A stretch of DNA of 64,000 nucleotides from Bog-473 sp963764305 (GCA_963764305.1 CAVXSD010000010.1:186001-250000); one strand, 5' to 3'; numbered from the stretch's first letter, positions 7,393-21,701 are shown. Numbers and translations: made by a program. Notes: a model not told the origin generated them from the sequence alone.

Positions 7393-8577
7393 CTACGCCA
7401 GCGAGCGCAGGATGGCGGCGTCGCCCTGGCCGCCACCACCGCACAGCGCGACGGCTGCCGTGGCGGCACCGCGGCGGCGCAGCTCCAGCAGAGCGGTCAG
7501 CGCCAGCCGGGTGCCGGACATGCCGACCGGGTGCCCGAGCGCGATGGCGCCGCCGTTGACGTTGACCTTGTCCTCGGCGATGCCGAGGTCGTCCACCGAG
7601 GCGAGACCGACGGCGGCGAATGCCTCGTTGATCTCGAAGAGATCGATGGCACCGAGGTCGACGCCGGCCTTCCCGGCCGCCTTGACGATCGCCCGCGACG
7701 GCTGGGTCAGCAGCGAGTTGTCCGGCCCGGCCACCATGCCGTAGCCGACGATCTGGCCCAGCGGGCTGGCTCCGAGCTCCTTCGCCTTGGCCGCCGACAT
7801 CACGACCACGGCGCACCCGCCGTCGGAGATCTGCGACGCGTTCCCTGCGGTGATGGTGCCGTTCTTGTCGAAGGCGGGCTTGAGCGCGCCGAGCGATTCC
7901 GCCGTCGTGCCCGGGCGCACGCCCTCGTCCGTGTCCACCAGGAGGGGGTCGCCCTTGCGCTGGGGCACCCGCACCGGGACAATCTCCTCGGCCAGGCGGC
8001 CCTCCTTGGCGGCCGCGGCGGCCTTCTCGTGGCTCGCCGCCGCGAACGCATCCTGGCGATCGCGGGAGATGCCGACCTTGGCGTTGTGCTGCTCGGTCGA
8101 GAGGCCCATGGCGATGTGGTCGAACGAGTCGGTCAGGCCGTCGTACATCATGGAATCGATCAGCTCGCCGTCACCGAGGCGGTAGCCGGCACGGGCCTCG
8201 GGCAGCAGGTAGGGCGCCCTGGTCATCGACTCCATGCCGCCCGCCACCACGATGTCGGCGTCCCCGGAACGGATCATCTGGTCGGCCAGGTAGATGGTGT
8301 TGAGGCCGGAGAGGCACACCTTGTTGATGGTGTTGGCTGGGACCGTCATGGGGATGCCGCCCTTGACCGCCGCCTGGCGTGCTGTGATCTGGCCCTGGCC
8401 GGCCAGGATCACCTGGCCCATCAGCACGTAGTCCACCTGGTCGGGGGACACCCCGGCTCGGGAGAGCGCCTCCGCGATGGCGAATCCCCCCAGGTCCATG
8501 GCCGTGAATCCGGCCAGTCCGCCTGAGAGCTTTCCGATCGGGGTCCGAGCCCCTGCGACGATGACGGCCTCGCCCAT
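7393..8577 (-). CDS. Acetyl-CoA C-acetyltransferase (thiolase)
   Basis: Thiolase condenses two acetyl-CoA to acetoacetyl-CoA, or cleaves 3-ketoacyl-CoA. With the start at ATG 8577 the protein has 394 residues, the usual length. The nucleophile is Cys88 in NKVCLSGLN. NEAFA, GHPVGMSG and the C-terminal CGGGGQG supply the remaining catalytic His and Cys. The frame continues upstream, but ATG 8577 is preceded by GGAGG at good spacing. That site lies in a 9-bp repeat (gaacgcgga, three copies), which would otherwise translate as a low-complexity extension. It is divergent from the crotonyl-CoA carboxylase/reductase gene, suggesting it supplies acetoacetyl-CoA to the same route. A biosynthetic role is inferred from that context. 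Confidence 0.93.
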   Translation of the reverse strand: MGEAVIVAGARTPIGKLSGGLAGFTAMDLGGFAIAEALSRAGVSPDQVDYVLMGQVILAGQGQITARQAAVKGGIPMTVPANTINKVCLSGLNTIYLADQMIRSGDADIVVAGGMESMTRAPYLLPEARAGYRLGDGELIDSMMYDGLTDSFDHIAMGLSTEQHNAKVGISRDRQDAFAAASHEKAAAAAKEGRLAEEIVPVRVPQRKGDPLLVDTDEGVRPGTTAESLGALKPAFDKNGTITAGNASQISDGGCAVVVMSAAKAKELGASPLGQIVGYGMVAGPDNSLLTQPSRAIVKAAGKAGVDLGAIDLFEINEAFAAVGLASVDDLGIAEDKVNVNGGAIALGHPVGMSGTRLALTALLELRRRGAATAAVALCGGGGQGDAAILRSLA

Positions 8578-8659
8578 TCCCTGCACCTCCGCGTTCTCCG
8601 CGTTCTCCGCGTTCCCGCCGGTCTGGTTACCGGTCGGAAACACCATCTTACGGGCCAAC

Positions 8660-8665
8660 TATCGT
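8660..8665 (+). promoter_or_regulatory. Candidate leaderless -10 box of ccr
   Basis: TATCGT stands 8 bases before the ATG at 8674. No Shine-Dalgarno sequence intervenes, so the mRNA may begin at the start codon. The intergenic space shared with the thiolase gene is only 96 bp. Confidence 0.4.
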
Positions 8666-8673
8666 CGGGTCAC

Positions 8674-10014
8674 ATGAGCGACATCCTCAGTGCTGTCCTG
8701 GCCGGCGCCCCCTCCGCTGAGCTGGCCGGACTCGACATGCCCGCCTCCTACCGGGCTGCGCTGGTCAAGCGGAGCGAGACGACCATGTTCGACGGCATGG
8801 AGTCGGCCGACAAGGATCCCCGCCGGTCCCTCCACGTCGAGGAGGTGCCGCTGCCCGAGCTGGCTCCCGACGAGGCCTACGTGGCGGTGATGGCCTCCTC
8901 GATCAACTTCAATACCGTCTGGACCTCCATCTTCGAGCCGCTGCCCACCTTCGGCTTCCTCGACCGCCTGGGCAAGGAGGGGCCTTGGGCGGCCCGCCAC
9001 GCGCTCGACTACCACGTCGTCGGCTCGGATGCCGCCGGCGTCGTGCTGCGCACCGGCTCGTTGGTGCGCAACTGGAAGGTGGGCGACAAGGTCACGGTCC
9101 ACTGCAACTACGTCGACGACCAGGACCCGTCGGCCCACGACGATTCCATGCTGGCGGCGAACCAGCGCATCTGGGGCTTCGAGTCCAACTTCGGCGGGCT
9201 GGCCGACATCACCGTGGTCAAGGCCAACCAGCTCATGCCCAAGCCGGCCCATCTCAGCTGGGAGGAGGCGGCCATCAACGCGCTGTGCAACTCCACCGCC
9301 TACCGCATGCTGGTCTCCCCCAACGGGGCCCGCATGACCCAGGACGACAAGGTGCTCGTTTGGGGGGCCAGCGGAGGGCTGGGCAGCTATGCCGTGCAGC
9401 ACGTGCTCAACGGGGGCGGCACGCCGATCGGTGTCGTGTCCTCGCCCGAGAAGGTGAAGCTGCTCAACGATCTCGGCGTCGAGGCTGTCATCGACCGGAA
9501 GGCGGCGAACTATCGCTTCTGGTCGGACGAGCACACCCAGGACGAGTCCGAGTGGCGACGCTTCGGCAAGGACATCCGCGGGTTGGTGGGCTCCGAGCCC
9601 GAGATCGTCTTCGAGCACCCGGGCCGCCAGACGATGGGCGCGTCGGTGTTCGCCTGCAAGCGGGCGGGGACGATCGTCACCTGCGCCGCCACGTCCGGCT
9701 ACATGATCGAGTACGACAATCGGCATCTGTGGATGAAGCTCAAGACGATCAAGGGCTCGCACTTCGCCAACTACCGCGAGGCGTGGGACGCCAATCAGCT
9801 CGTCTGTGAGGGCAAGGTGCTCCCGCCGCTCTCGGCCGTCTACCCGCTCACGCAGGTAGGTGAGGCGGCCTACCAGGTCCACCACAACCTGCACGAGGGC
9901 AAGATCGGCGTCCTGTGCCTGGCGCCCGAGGAAGGGCTCGGCATCGACGACCCCGAGCTGCGAGCCAAGGTCGGCGAGGACCGCATCACCCTGTTCCGGA
10001 GGCACGGCGCGTGA
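8674..10014 (+). CDS. ccr: Crotonyl-CoA carboxylase/reductase
   Basis: This MDR-family enzyme reductively carboxylates crotonyl-CoA with NADPH and CO2 to (2S)-ethylmalonyl-CoA, the key step of the ethylmalonyl-CoA pathway and a source of polyketide extender units. The 446-residue protein has the usual length. Residues known to hold CO2 in the Kitasatospora enzyme appear in register: Asn80 in INFNTVW, Phe169-Glu170 in WGFESNFGG and His363 in GSHFAN. These separate it from simple reductases. The NADPH loop reads GASGGLGSYA (231-240). The start is ATG 8674. The stop overlaps the start of the epimerase gene (GTGA), so the two are translationally coupled. Confidence 0.95.
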   Translation: MSDILSAVLAGAPSAELAGLDMPASYRAALVKRSETTMFDGMESADKDPRRSLHVEEVPLPELAPDEAYVAVMASSINFNTVWTSIFEPLPTFGFLDRLGKEGPWAARHALDYHVVGSDAAGVVLRTGSLVRNWKVGDKVTVHCNYVDDQDPSAHDDSMLAANQRIWGFESNFGGLADITVVKANQLMPKPAHLSWEEAAINALCNSTAYRMLVSPNGARMTQDDKVLVWGASGGLGSYAVQHVLNGGGTPIGVVSSPEKVKLLNDLGVEAVIDRKAANYRFWSDEHTQDESEWRRFGKDIRGLVGSEPEIVFEHPGRQTMGASVFACKRAGTIVTCAATSGYMIEYDNRHLWMKLKTIKGSHFANYREAWDANQLVCEGKVLPPLSAVYPLTQVGEAAYQVHHNLHEGKIGVLCLAPEEGLGIDDPELRAKVGEDRITLFRRHGA

Positions 10015-10421
10015 GCGACTCCCTGCTCACCGAGATCGACCACGTGGCGATCGCCGTCAACGACCTCGAGGCCGCCATCGCCTGGTACGCCGAGGTCTTC
10101 GGTGCCACGGTCGACCACCGCGAGCGCGTCGAGTCCGACGGAGTCGAGGAGGCGTTGCTGAAGGTGGCCGACTCCTACGTGCAGCTGCTCACTCCGATCA
10201 GCGACGACTCCCCCGTGGCCAAGTACCTCGCCAACAAGGGCGAGGGCCTGCACCACGTCGGCTACCGGGTCGACGACTGCGGCGTCGCCCTCCAGGCGAT
10301 CAAGGACGCCGGCGGCCGGGTGATCGACGAGGCGCCGCGTCCGGGTTCACGTGGGACCACGGTGGCCTTCGTGCACCCCAAGACGTCGTTCGGCACGCTG
10401 ATCGAGCTGGTCCAGGAGTAG
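10011..10421 (+). CDS. mce: Methylmalonyl-CoA/ethylmalonyl-CoA epimerase
   Basis: A vicinal-oxygen-chelate (glyoxalase fold) enzyme of 136 residues that inverts C2 of methylmalonyl-CoA and, in many bacteria, ethylmalonyl-CoA. Likely metal ligands are the histidine of IDHVAIAV near residue 11, the Gln in YVQLL, the histidines in GLHHVGY near residue 80, and the Glu in LIELVQE at the C-terminus. The start is GTG 10011, which overlaps the ccr stop and is preceded by GGAGG at 9998-10002 with 8 bases of spacing. The tight coupling to ccr suggests it acts on the carboxylase product, which comes as the (2S) epimer. Mutase genes are not in this window. Confidence 0.9.
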   Translation: MSDSLLTEIDHVAIAVNDLEAAIAWYAEVFGATVDHRERVESDGVEEALLKVADSYVQLLTPISDDSPVAKYLANKGEGLHHVGYRVDDCGVALQAIKDAGGRVIDEAPRPGSRGTTVAFVHPKTSFGTLIELVQE

Positions 10422-10448
10422 CTCGGTCGGGGTCAACGCACTTTGCGG

Positions 10449-10575
10449 GGCAGGCTGACGGGGGGCAGGCTGACGGGGGGCAGGCTGACGGGGGGCAGGC
10501 TGACCGGGGGCAGGCTGACGGGGGGCAGGCTGACCGGGGGAGGCTGACGGGGGGAGGCTGACGGGGGGAGGCGGA
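10449..10575. repeat. 15-bp tandem repeat, about eight units
   Basis: Units of caggctgacgggggg, some with tgaccggggg, start at 10451 and recur every 15 bases to 10526. The array then continues with 14-base units to about 10573. It lies 30 bp after the epimerase stop, between convergent genes. The remainder of this 416-bp gap holds only the hairpin at 10631 and GC-rich sequence with no gene. Confidence 0.92.
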
Positions 10576-10630
10576 TGGCGGATTGTGTTCTCGCACTCTA
10601 AACGAACTCGCTTATAGTTTTCAGAAACAT

Positions 10631-10647
10631 CTCCCGGGTGCCGGGAG
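10631..10647 (-). terminator. Candidate terminator hairpin downstream of cysNC
   Basis: CTCCCGG and CCGGGAG form a perfect 7-bp stem around a GTG loop. Read on the minus strand the stem is followed by atgtttct, a modest T-rich tail, which suits transcription coming from cysNC. It lies about 190 bp beyond the cysNC stop. Confidence 0.4.
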
Positions 10648-10837
10648 CCTGAGCCGGGCGGATCGCTCACCCCGCAGATTGACCGAGACCACACGCCCAA
10701 ATCGGCACCGGCCACCCGCACGCCGGCGCCAGCTGGCATCAGCGCCCGGGCACCCGAGACGGAGCATCGTGCGGGCTTGCCGCCGCCTGCAGGATCATCT
10801 TCCGCCGACGCCGCCGGCGGCCCCTCTAGGCCACCGG

Positions 10838-12697
10838 CTAGCGGAACAGGTCTTCGAGCAGGCCGAGCACCAGGGAGACCCGCTCGGGCAACGACCCCGA
10901 ATCGGAGCCGAGGACCAGGTCGGGGCGGACCGGTACCTCGTAGGCCGAGTCGATGCCGGTGAAGCCGGGGAGTTGCCCGGCCCGGGCCCGGGCATAGAGG
11001 CCCTTGGGGTCGCGCCGCTCGCACTCCTCGATGGACGTGTCGACGAAAATCTCGGCGAAGGTGAGCCCCGCCTGCTCGTGCAGGGCGCGGATGAGCGCGC
11101 GGTCCTCCTCGAACGGGCAGATCAAGGCGATGAGCGCCAGCGACCCCGCCTCGGCGAACATGGCGGCCACCTCGCCGGCACGGCGGACGTTCTCGGTGCG
11201 GTCGCGGTCGGAGAAGCCCAGGTCGGCGTTCAGCCCGTGGCGCAGATTGTCCCCGTCGAGCAGGAAGGCAGGCCGCCCGCTGCGCACGAAGGCCTCCTCC
11301 ACCCCGGCAGCCAGCGTCGACTTCCCCGCCCCGGACAAGCCGGTGAACAGCAACGTCGCCCCCGCCGTCCCCAGTGCGGCGAAGCGGTCCACCCGCGACA
11401 GCCGCCCGTCGTGGCGCACCACGTTGGGGCTGGCGTGCGCCGTGGCGATGACCCGGATGACGCCCGCGCCCACGGTGGAGTTGGTGGCCGGGTCGATGAT
11501 GATGAAGCTGCCGGTGGAGCGATTGGTCGTGTAGTCGTCCACCAGCAGCGGCTCGGTACAGCGGAACGTGACCCGACCGACCTCGTTGAGCTCAAGGACC
11601 GCCGCGGCCTCGTCGCGGTGCAGACCGTTGATGTCGAGCCGGTAGTGCAGGGACTGTGCTGTCGCTCGCACCGTCCGGGTGCTGTGCTTGAGCAGGAACG
11701 GGCGGCCCTCGGCCAGGGAGGAGCGCTCGTCCATCCAGCACACGGTCGCCTCGATCTCGTGCGACACGGTCGGCCGGTTGTTGGGCCGGCAGAGGATGTC
11801 GCCCCGGGAGACGGCGATGTCGTCGGCCAGCGTGATGACCACCGCCATGGGCGGGAACGCCTCGGCCACCTCTCCGTCCGCGGTGGCGATGGCGTCGATG
11901 CGTGAGGTCGTGCCCGTGGGCATGACGAGCACGTCGTCTCCCGGGCGCAGGACCCCGCTGGCCACCGTGCCAGCGTAGCCCCGGAAGTCCGGGTTCTCGG
12001 GGGTCTGGCTCCGGATGACGTACTGCACGGGGAAGCGGGGGTCGATGAAGTTCTCGTCACTGCCGATGTAGACCGACTCCAGGTGGTTAAGCAGCGGTGA
12101 GCCGTCGTACCACCACATGTGCTCCGAACGCTGCACGACGTTGTCACCGCGGAGGGCCGAGATCGGAATGAAGGTGATGTCGTGCACGTTCAACCGCGCG
12201 GCGAACTCCATGAAGTCGGACTTGATCTGCTCGTAGCGCCCCTGGTCCCAGTCGATCAGGTCCATCTTGTTGACGCACACGACCATGTGCGGCACGCCGA
12301 GCATGGAGGAGAGGAAGGCGTGCCGGCGCGTCTGCTCGATCACCCCCTTGCGGGCGTCAATCAAGATGAGGGCCACGTGGGCGTTGGATGCCCCGGTGAC
12401 CATGTTGCGCGTGTACTCGGTGTGGCCGGGGGTGTCGGCGATGATGAACTTGCGCTTGGGCGTGGCGAAGTAGCGGTAGGCCACGTCGATGGTGATGCCC
12501 TGTTCCCGCTCGGCGCGCAGCCCGTCGGTCAGCAGCGCGAGGTCCGTCTCGATCCCGCCCCGCTGCTCGCTGGTCCGGCGGATCGCCTCGAGCTGGTCCT
12601 CGAAGATCCCCTTGGCGTCGTAGAGGAGGCGCCCGATCAGCGTGGACTTGCCGTCGTCCACCGAACCGGCCGTGGCCAGGCGCAGGAGCTCCGTCAT
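10838..12697 (-). CDS. cysNC: Bifunctional sulfate adenylyltransferase subunit 1 / adenylylsulfate kinase
   Basis: A fusion of the GTPase subunit of ATP sulfurylase (CysN) with APS kinase (CysC), which together convert sulfate to APS and then PAPS. In the 619-residue protein, the GTPase part shows GSVDDGKST (11-19), DTPGH and NKMD. The kinase part begins near residue 430 with GLSGAGKSTLA and has FVDTSIEECERRDPKGLYA. The fusion occurs in actinobacteria and many proteobacteria. The start codon overlaps the cysD stop (TAATG), so the subunits are translationally coupled. No reductase or transporter gene is nearby. PAPS could also feed sulfation reactions. Confidence 0.96.
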   Translation of the reverse strand: MTELLRLATAGSVDDGKSTLIGRLLYDAKGIFEDQLEAIRRTSEQRGGIETDLALLTDGLRAEREQGITIDVAYRYFATPKRKFIIADTPGHTEYTRNMVTGASNAHVALILIDARKGVIEQTRRHAFLSSMLGVPHMVVCVNKMDLIDWDQGRYEQIKSDFMEFAARLNVHDITFIPISALRGDNVVQRSEHMWWYDGSPLLNHLESVYIGSDENFIDPRFPVQYVIRSQTPENPDFRGYAGTVASGVLRPGDDVLVMPTGTTSRIDAIATADGEVAEAFPPMAVVITLADDIAVSRGDILCRPNNRPTVSHEIEATVCWMDERSSLAEGRPFLLKHSTRTVRATAQSLHYRLDINGLHRDEAAAVLELNEVGRVTFRCTEPLLVDDYTTNRSTGSFIIIDPATNSTVGAGVIRVIATAHASPNVVRHDGRLSRVDRFAALGTAGATLLFTGLSGAGKSTLAAGVEEAFVRSGRPAFLLDGDNLRHGLNADLGFSDRDRTENVRRAGEVAAMFAEAGSLALIALICPFEEDRALIRALHEQAGLTFAEIFVDTSIEECERRDPKGLYARARAGQLPGFTGIDSAYEVPVRPDLVLGSDSGSLPERVSLVLGLLEDLFR

Positions 12698-13665
12698 TAG
12701 AAGTACCCCTCGCGCTTGCGGTCCTCCATGCCGGCCTCGGAGATCCGGTCGTCGGCCCGGGTGGCGCCCCGCTCGGTCAGTCGGGTGCCCGCCACCTCGG
12801 CAATGACCAGGTCGATGGTCTCGGCCATGGACTCGACGCAGCCCGTGCAGTCGGCGTCGCCCACCGTCCGGAAGCGCACCATGGTCTCGAAGACCGGATC
12901 CCCCTCCGCCGGGGCGAGATGCTCGGTGACGGCCATGAACATCCCGTCACGCTGGAACACCTGACGCCGGTGGGCGAAGTAGATCTGCGGCACGTCGATC
13001 TGCTCGTCCCGGATGTAGTTCCACACGTCGAGCTCGGTCCAGTTCGACAGGGGGAAGACGCGGATGTGCTCGCCCTTGTTGTGCCGGGCGTTGTAGAGGT
13101 TCCACAGCTCCGGACGCTGGTTCTTGGGGTCCCACTGGCCGAACTCGTCGCGGAAGCTGAAGATCCGCTCCTTGGCCCTGGCCTTCTCCTCGTCACGGCG
13201 GGCCCCGCCGAAGACGGCGTCGTGGCGCCCCTCCGCGATGGCCCGCAGGAGCGTCACCGTCTGCAGCCGGTTGCGCGTGGCCCCCGGCGATGTGTCCTCC
13301 ACCGTCCGGCCGGCGTCGATGTCGTCCTGCACCCGCGCCACCACCAGGCGGACGCCGAGGTCCTCGGCGTGGCGGTCGCGGAACTCGAGCACCTCGTCAA
13401 AGTTGCGCCCGGTGTCCACGTGCAGGACGGGGAAGGGCACGGGGGCCGGCCAGAAGGCCTTCCGCGCCAGGTGCAGCATGACGATGGAGTCCTTGCCGCC
13501 CGAGAACATGAGCGTCGGGCGCTCGAACTCGGCCGCCACCTCGCGGAAGACGTGGATCGACTGGGCCTCGAGGGCCCGGAGATGCGACAGGCGGTAATGG
13601 CCCGATCCGGCCAGCGCCACGCCATCCGGACCGCCGCCCTCAGCCACCGTGCGCGGTGTCGCCAA
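12697..13665 (-). CDS. cysD: Sulfate adenylyltransferase subunit 2
   Basis: CysD is the PP-loop subunit of ATP sulfurylase that adenylates sulfate to APS while CysN hydrolyses GTP. The 322-residue protein has the PP-loop SGGKDS near residue 55, DTGRNFDE, and a conserved C-terminus ending in REGYF. The start drawn is TTG 13665, preceded by GGGGAGGG. A GTG at 13644 is an alternative, since the conserved region begins only at HYRLSHLRALEAQ. The gene begins 42 bp after rpoC on the same strand with no strong terminator between. Sulfate activation may therefore be partly co-transcribed with rpoBC. Confidence 0.94.
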   Translation of the reverse strand: MATPRTVAEGGGPDGVALAGSGHYRLSHLRALEAQSIHVFREVAAEFERPTLMFSGGKDSIVMLHLARKAFWPAPVPFPVLHVDTGRNFDEVLEFRDRHAEDLGVRLVVARVQDDIDAGRTVEDTSPGATRNRLQTVTLLRAIAEGRHDAVFGGARRDEEKARAKERIFSFRDEFGQWDPKNQRPELWNLYNARHNKGEHIRVFPLSNWTELDVWNYIRDEQIDVPQIYFAHRRQVFQRDGMFMAVTEHLAPAEGDPVFETMVRFRTVGDADCTGCVESMAETIDLVIAEVAGTRLTERGATRADDRISEAGMEDRKREGYF

Positions 13666-13707
13666 CGGACCCTCCCCTTCGTCTTCCCCCGGTGAACGGG
13701 AGGAAGT

Positions 13708-17799
<4,092 letters not shown>

Positions 17800-17800
<1 letters not shown>

Positions 17801-20800
17801 TAGGAGAAGCTCCTCTCTGCGGCGCGCCGCTCGTCTTCTTCGTCGGAGCCGCGCTCGTTGCGGCTGATATCGATGCCCAGCTCTTCAGCCGTGCGGAACA
17901 CGTCCTCGTCCAGCTCGTGCATCTCGATCTCCCGGCCGTCGACGGCCAGGACCTCGACGTCGAGGCAGAGCGACTGCATCTCCTTGATGAGCACCTTGAA
18001 GCTCTCGGGGATCCCCGGCTCGGGGATGTTCTCGCCCTTGACGATGGCCTCGTAGACCTTGACCCGGCCCAGCACGTCGTCCGACTTGATGGTCAGGAGT
18101 TCCTGCAGGGCGTAGGCGGCGCCGAACGCCTCCAGGGCCCAGACTTCCATCTCACCGAAGCGCTGGCCACCGAACTGCGCCTTCCCACCCAGCGGCTGCT
18201 GGGTGATCATGGAGTACGGGCCGGTGGAGCGGGCGTGGATCTTGTCGTCCACCAAGTGGGCGAGCTTCAGGATGTAGACGTAGCCGACCGAGATCGGGTT
18301 GTCGTAGGCCTCGCCGGTGCGGCCGTTGTAGAGCGTGGCCTTGCCGTCGGTCCGGATCTGCACGTCACCGTTGGCCGAGTCCGCGTTCAGGGAGCCGAAG
18401 ACGTGCTGGATCGTGGGGTGGGCCCCGGCGTCCTCGGTCTCGTCCCAGTGGGCGCCGTCGAAAACCGGAGTGGAGACCCAGGCCGCCGGCTCGGTGCGCG
18501 GGCGCGTCTTGCGTGCCGCCCCATCGCCCTTGGCGCTCGTCCCCACGCCGTCGTTGACCGGCACGCCCTCCCAGCCGTGACGAGCGGCGTAGCCGAGGTG
18601 CGACTCGAGCACCTGGCCCACGTTCATCCGGCTCGGCACGCCGAGCGGGTTCAGGATGATGTCGACCGGGGTGCCGTCGGACAGGTACGGCATGTCCTCG
18701 ACCGGGAGGATCTTGGAGATCACGCCCTTGTTGCCGTGGCGACCGGCCAGCTTGTCGCCCTCGGAGATCTTGCGCTTCTGGGCCACGTACACCCGGACCA
18801 GCTGGTTGACGCCCGGCGGCAGCTCGTGGGACTCCTCACGCGAGAAGACCCGCACGTCGATCACCTTGCCGTATTCGCCGTGGGGGACCTTGAGCGAGGT
18901 GTCGCGCACCTCGCGGGCCTTCTCGCCGAATATGGCGCGCAGCAGCCGCTCCTCGGGCGTCTGCTCCGTCTCGCCCTTGGGGGTCACCTTGCCCACCAGG
19001 ACGTCGCCCGGCTCCACCTCGGCGCCGACGCGGATGATGCCGCGGTCGTCCAGATCGGCCAGGATCTCCTCCGACAGGTTCGGGATGTCCCGGGTGATCT
19101 CCTCGGCGCCCAACTTGGTGTCGCGGGCGTCGACCTCGTGCTCCTCGATGTGGATGGACGTCAGCACGTCGTCGCGCACGAGGCGCTCCGAGAGGATGAT
19201 GGCGTCCTCGTAGTTGTAGCCCTCCCAGGGCATGAAGGCGACGAGCAGGTTCTTCCCGAGCGCCAACTCACCGTTGTGCGTCGACGGCCCGTCGGCCAGG
19301 AGGTCGCCGGCCACCACGCCCTGGCCTTCGACGACCAGCGTGCGGTGGTTGATGCAGGTGTTCTGGTTGGAGCGGCGGAACTTGGACAGGCGGTACGCCT
19401 TGCGTCCGAGCGCCGTGCCGAAGCGGTCCTTCTGTCCCGAGGAGTACTCCACCGTGATGGTGTCCCCGCTGATCTCGGTCACCGTGCCGTCGCCCTCTGA
19501 GAGGATCACGTCGCCGGCGTCGCGGGCGGCCCGCGCCTCGACCCCGGTGCCGATGTACGGCGCCTCGCTCACGACGAGGGGCACCGCCTGCTTCTGCATG
19601 TTGGCGCCCATGAGGGCACGGTTGGCGTCGTCGTGCTCGACGAAGGGGATGAGGGCCGTGGAGACCGAGACGATCTGCTTCGGCGACACGTCCATCAGGT
19701 CGACCTCGGACGGCGGGACGAAGTCGATCTCCGACGTCGTGCCGTAGGAGGTGTTGACGGCGCCCATGCGCACGCCGGTGCCCTGAGGGCCTCTGCGCAC
19801 CAGGACGCGCTCCTCGGTGAGGCGGCCGTCGGCATCGACCGAGGCGTTGGCCTGGGCGATGACGTGCTCTTCTTCCTCGTCGGCGGCCAGGTAGCTTACC
19901 TCGTCGGTGACCTTGCCCCCCACGACGGTGCGGTACGGGGTCTCGATGAAGCCGTACTCGTTGACCCGGGCGTAGGTGGCCAGGGCCCCGATCAGGCCGA
20001 TGTTCGGACCCTCGGGGGTCTCGATCGGGCACATGCGGCCGTAGTGCGAGGTGTGGACGTCACGGACCTCGAAGCCGGCCCGCTCACGGGACAGACCACC
20101 GGGCCCGAGCGCCGACAGGCGGCGCTTGTGGGCCAGGCCCGACAGGGGGTTGTTCTGGTCCATGAACTGCGAGAGCTGCGAGGTGCCGAAGAACTCCTTC
20201 ACCGCGGCCACGACCGGGCGGATGTTGATCAGCGTCTGCGGCGTGATCGCCTCGACGTCCTGCGTGGTCATGCGCTCGCGCACGACCCGCTCCATGCGGC
20301 TCAGGCCGACCCGCACCTGGTTCTGGATCAGCTCGCCCACCGAGCGGATGCGCCGGTTGGCGAAGTGGTCCTGGTCGTCGATGCGGTAGGTGGACTCGCC
20401 GTCGGACATGTGCAGTGCGAGGTGCAGCATGTAGGTGGCCGAGGCCAGGATCTCCGAGGGGGTCAGCACCGACTGGTTCGGCGCCGGCTTCTCGACGTCG
20501 ATCCCGAACAGGTCGCTCAGGCGGTCGATCTCCGGGCCGAGCTTGCGGTTCAGCTTGTAGCGCCCCACCCGGGTCAGGTCGTAGCGCTTCGGGTTGAAGA
20601 AGGCGTTCTCGAAATAGACGCGGGCGGCCTCGGCCGACAGCGGCTCGCCGGGACGGGCGCGCTTGTAGATCTCGAGCAGGGCCTCCTCGCGGGTGGGAGC
20701 CAGGTTGCGCTCCTTCTCCCACTGGCCCTCGAGGAAGTCGAAGTGACGCACGAAGCGGTCCAGGAAGGCCTCGTCGCCGTAGCCGAGCGCGCGCAGCAGC

Positions 20801-21390
20801 ACGAACAGGGACAGGCGGCGCTTGCGGGCCACGCGGCAGCCGGCGGTGACGTCCTTGCCCGGCTTGGCCTCGATGTCGAGCTCGATCCACTCACCCCGGT
20901 ACGGGTGGATGGTCCCGGTGAAGACGGTCTTGGCGTCGCGACCGGGCTGGAAGATCACGCCGGGGGAGCGCACCAGCTGGCTGACCACAACCCGCTCCGT
21001 GCCGTTGACGATGAAGGTGCCGCGGTCGGTCATCATCGGGAAGTCCCCCATGAAGACCGTCTGCTCCTTGATCTCACCCGTGTTGGCGTTGAGGAACCTA
21101 GCCCGCACGAAGACGGGGGCCGCGTACGTCATGTCCTTTTCCTTGCACTCCTCCACCGAGAACTTCGGCGGAGGGCGCAGGTCGGCATCCGTCGGGTCGA
21201 ACTCGAGCTCCAGGCTCAGCTGGCCGGTGAAGTCCTCGATCGGACTGATGTCGTGGTAGGCCTCGGCGAGGCCCTTGTCGAGGAACCACTGAAACGAATC
21301 GCGCTGGATGGCGATCAAGTCAGGAAGCGGCAGAGCCTCGTTGATGTTGGCGAACGAAACACGTTCGGGACTACGGGACCGTGAGGACAA
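17800..21390 (-). CDS. rpoB: DNA-directed RNA polymerase subunit beta
   Basis: The 1196-residue beta subunit pairs with beta' to form the polymerase active centre. The rifampicin-binding region is intact: FFGTSQLSQFMDQNNPLSGL is followed by HKRRLSALGPGG. The residues most often changed in resistance (Asp, His and Ser of this cluster) are wild type, so sequence predicts sensitivity. Other landmarks are CPIETPEGPNIGLI, GRHGNKG and the C-terminal LNADSANGD region. The start is TTG 21390, supported by GGGAGGAG seven bases upstream. A promoter candidate and a 311-bp spacer separate it from rplL. Confidence 0.97.
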
Positions 21391-21542
21391 CGGTCAACTC
21401 CTCCCAGATGAAAAGCGGCGGGTGGGGGCGGTACTGCGAATCGGGACGGACGAGGACGGAACGGCGGATCAGGGCTTCGAGGGCGCGCGTCGACACCCGG
21501 GAATTACGGAAACGAAGACACGGAGACGCACGGCAACCCGGC

Positions 21543-21571
21543 ATCTTATCGCGGGGCGTGCCTGGATACAA
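21543..21571 (-). promoter_or_regulatory. Candidate promoter for rpoBC
   Basis: On the minus strand TTGTAT (21566-21571) and TAAGAT (21543-21548) are separated by exactly 17 bases, a housekeeping-sigma spacing. Transcription would begin about 145 bases before the rpoB start. Independent rpoBC promoters between rplL and rpoB are known in several bacteria. This one is inferred from sequence. Confidence 0.4.
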
Positions 21572-21667
21572 CCCCCTGGCCACCTGGGCCTCACGGGCTG
21601 CCGCCCGGGGTCCTCGACAGGGTAAAGGCAGCCTCCCCCGCCGTCAAGGATCCTGGTCGGAGGGCCA

Positions 21668-21686
21668 GGTGGGAGCGGGTCCCACC
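21668..21686 (-). terminator. Hairpin after rplL, possible attenuator
   Basis: GGTGGGA and TCCCACC form a 7-bp stem around a five-base loop, 15 bp beyond the rplL stop. No T-run follows. It may reduce read-through from the ribosomal genes into rpoBC or serve as an RNA-processing site, and is unlikely to be a complete intrinsic terminator. Confidence 0.35.
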
Positions 21687-21701
21687 GGCCCCGGACCGGG
21701 A

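Noticed and set aside
10449..10575. Possible CRISPR array
   Set aside because: Units follow each other without spacers and are only 14-15 bases long, so this is a simple tandem repeat.
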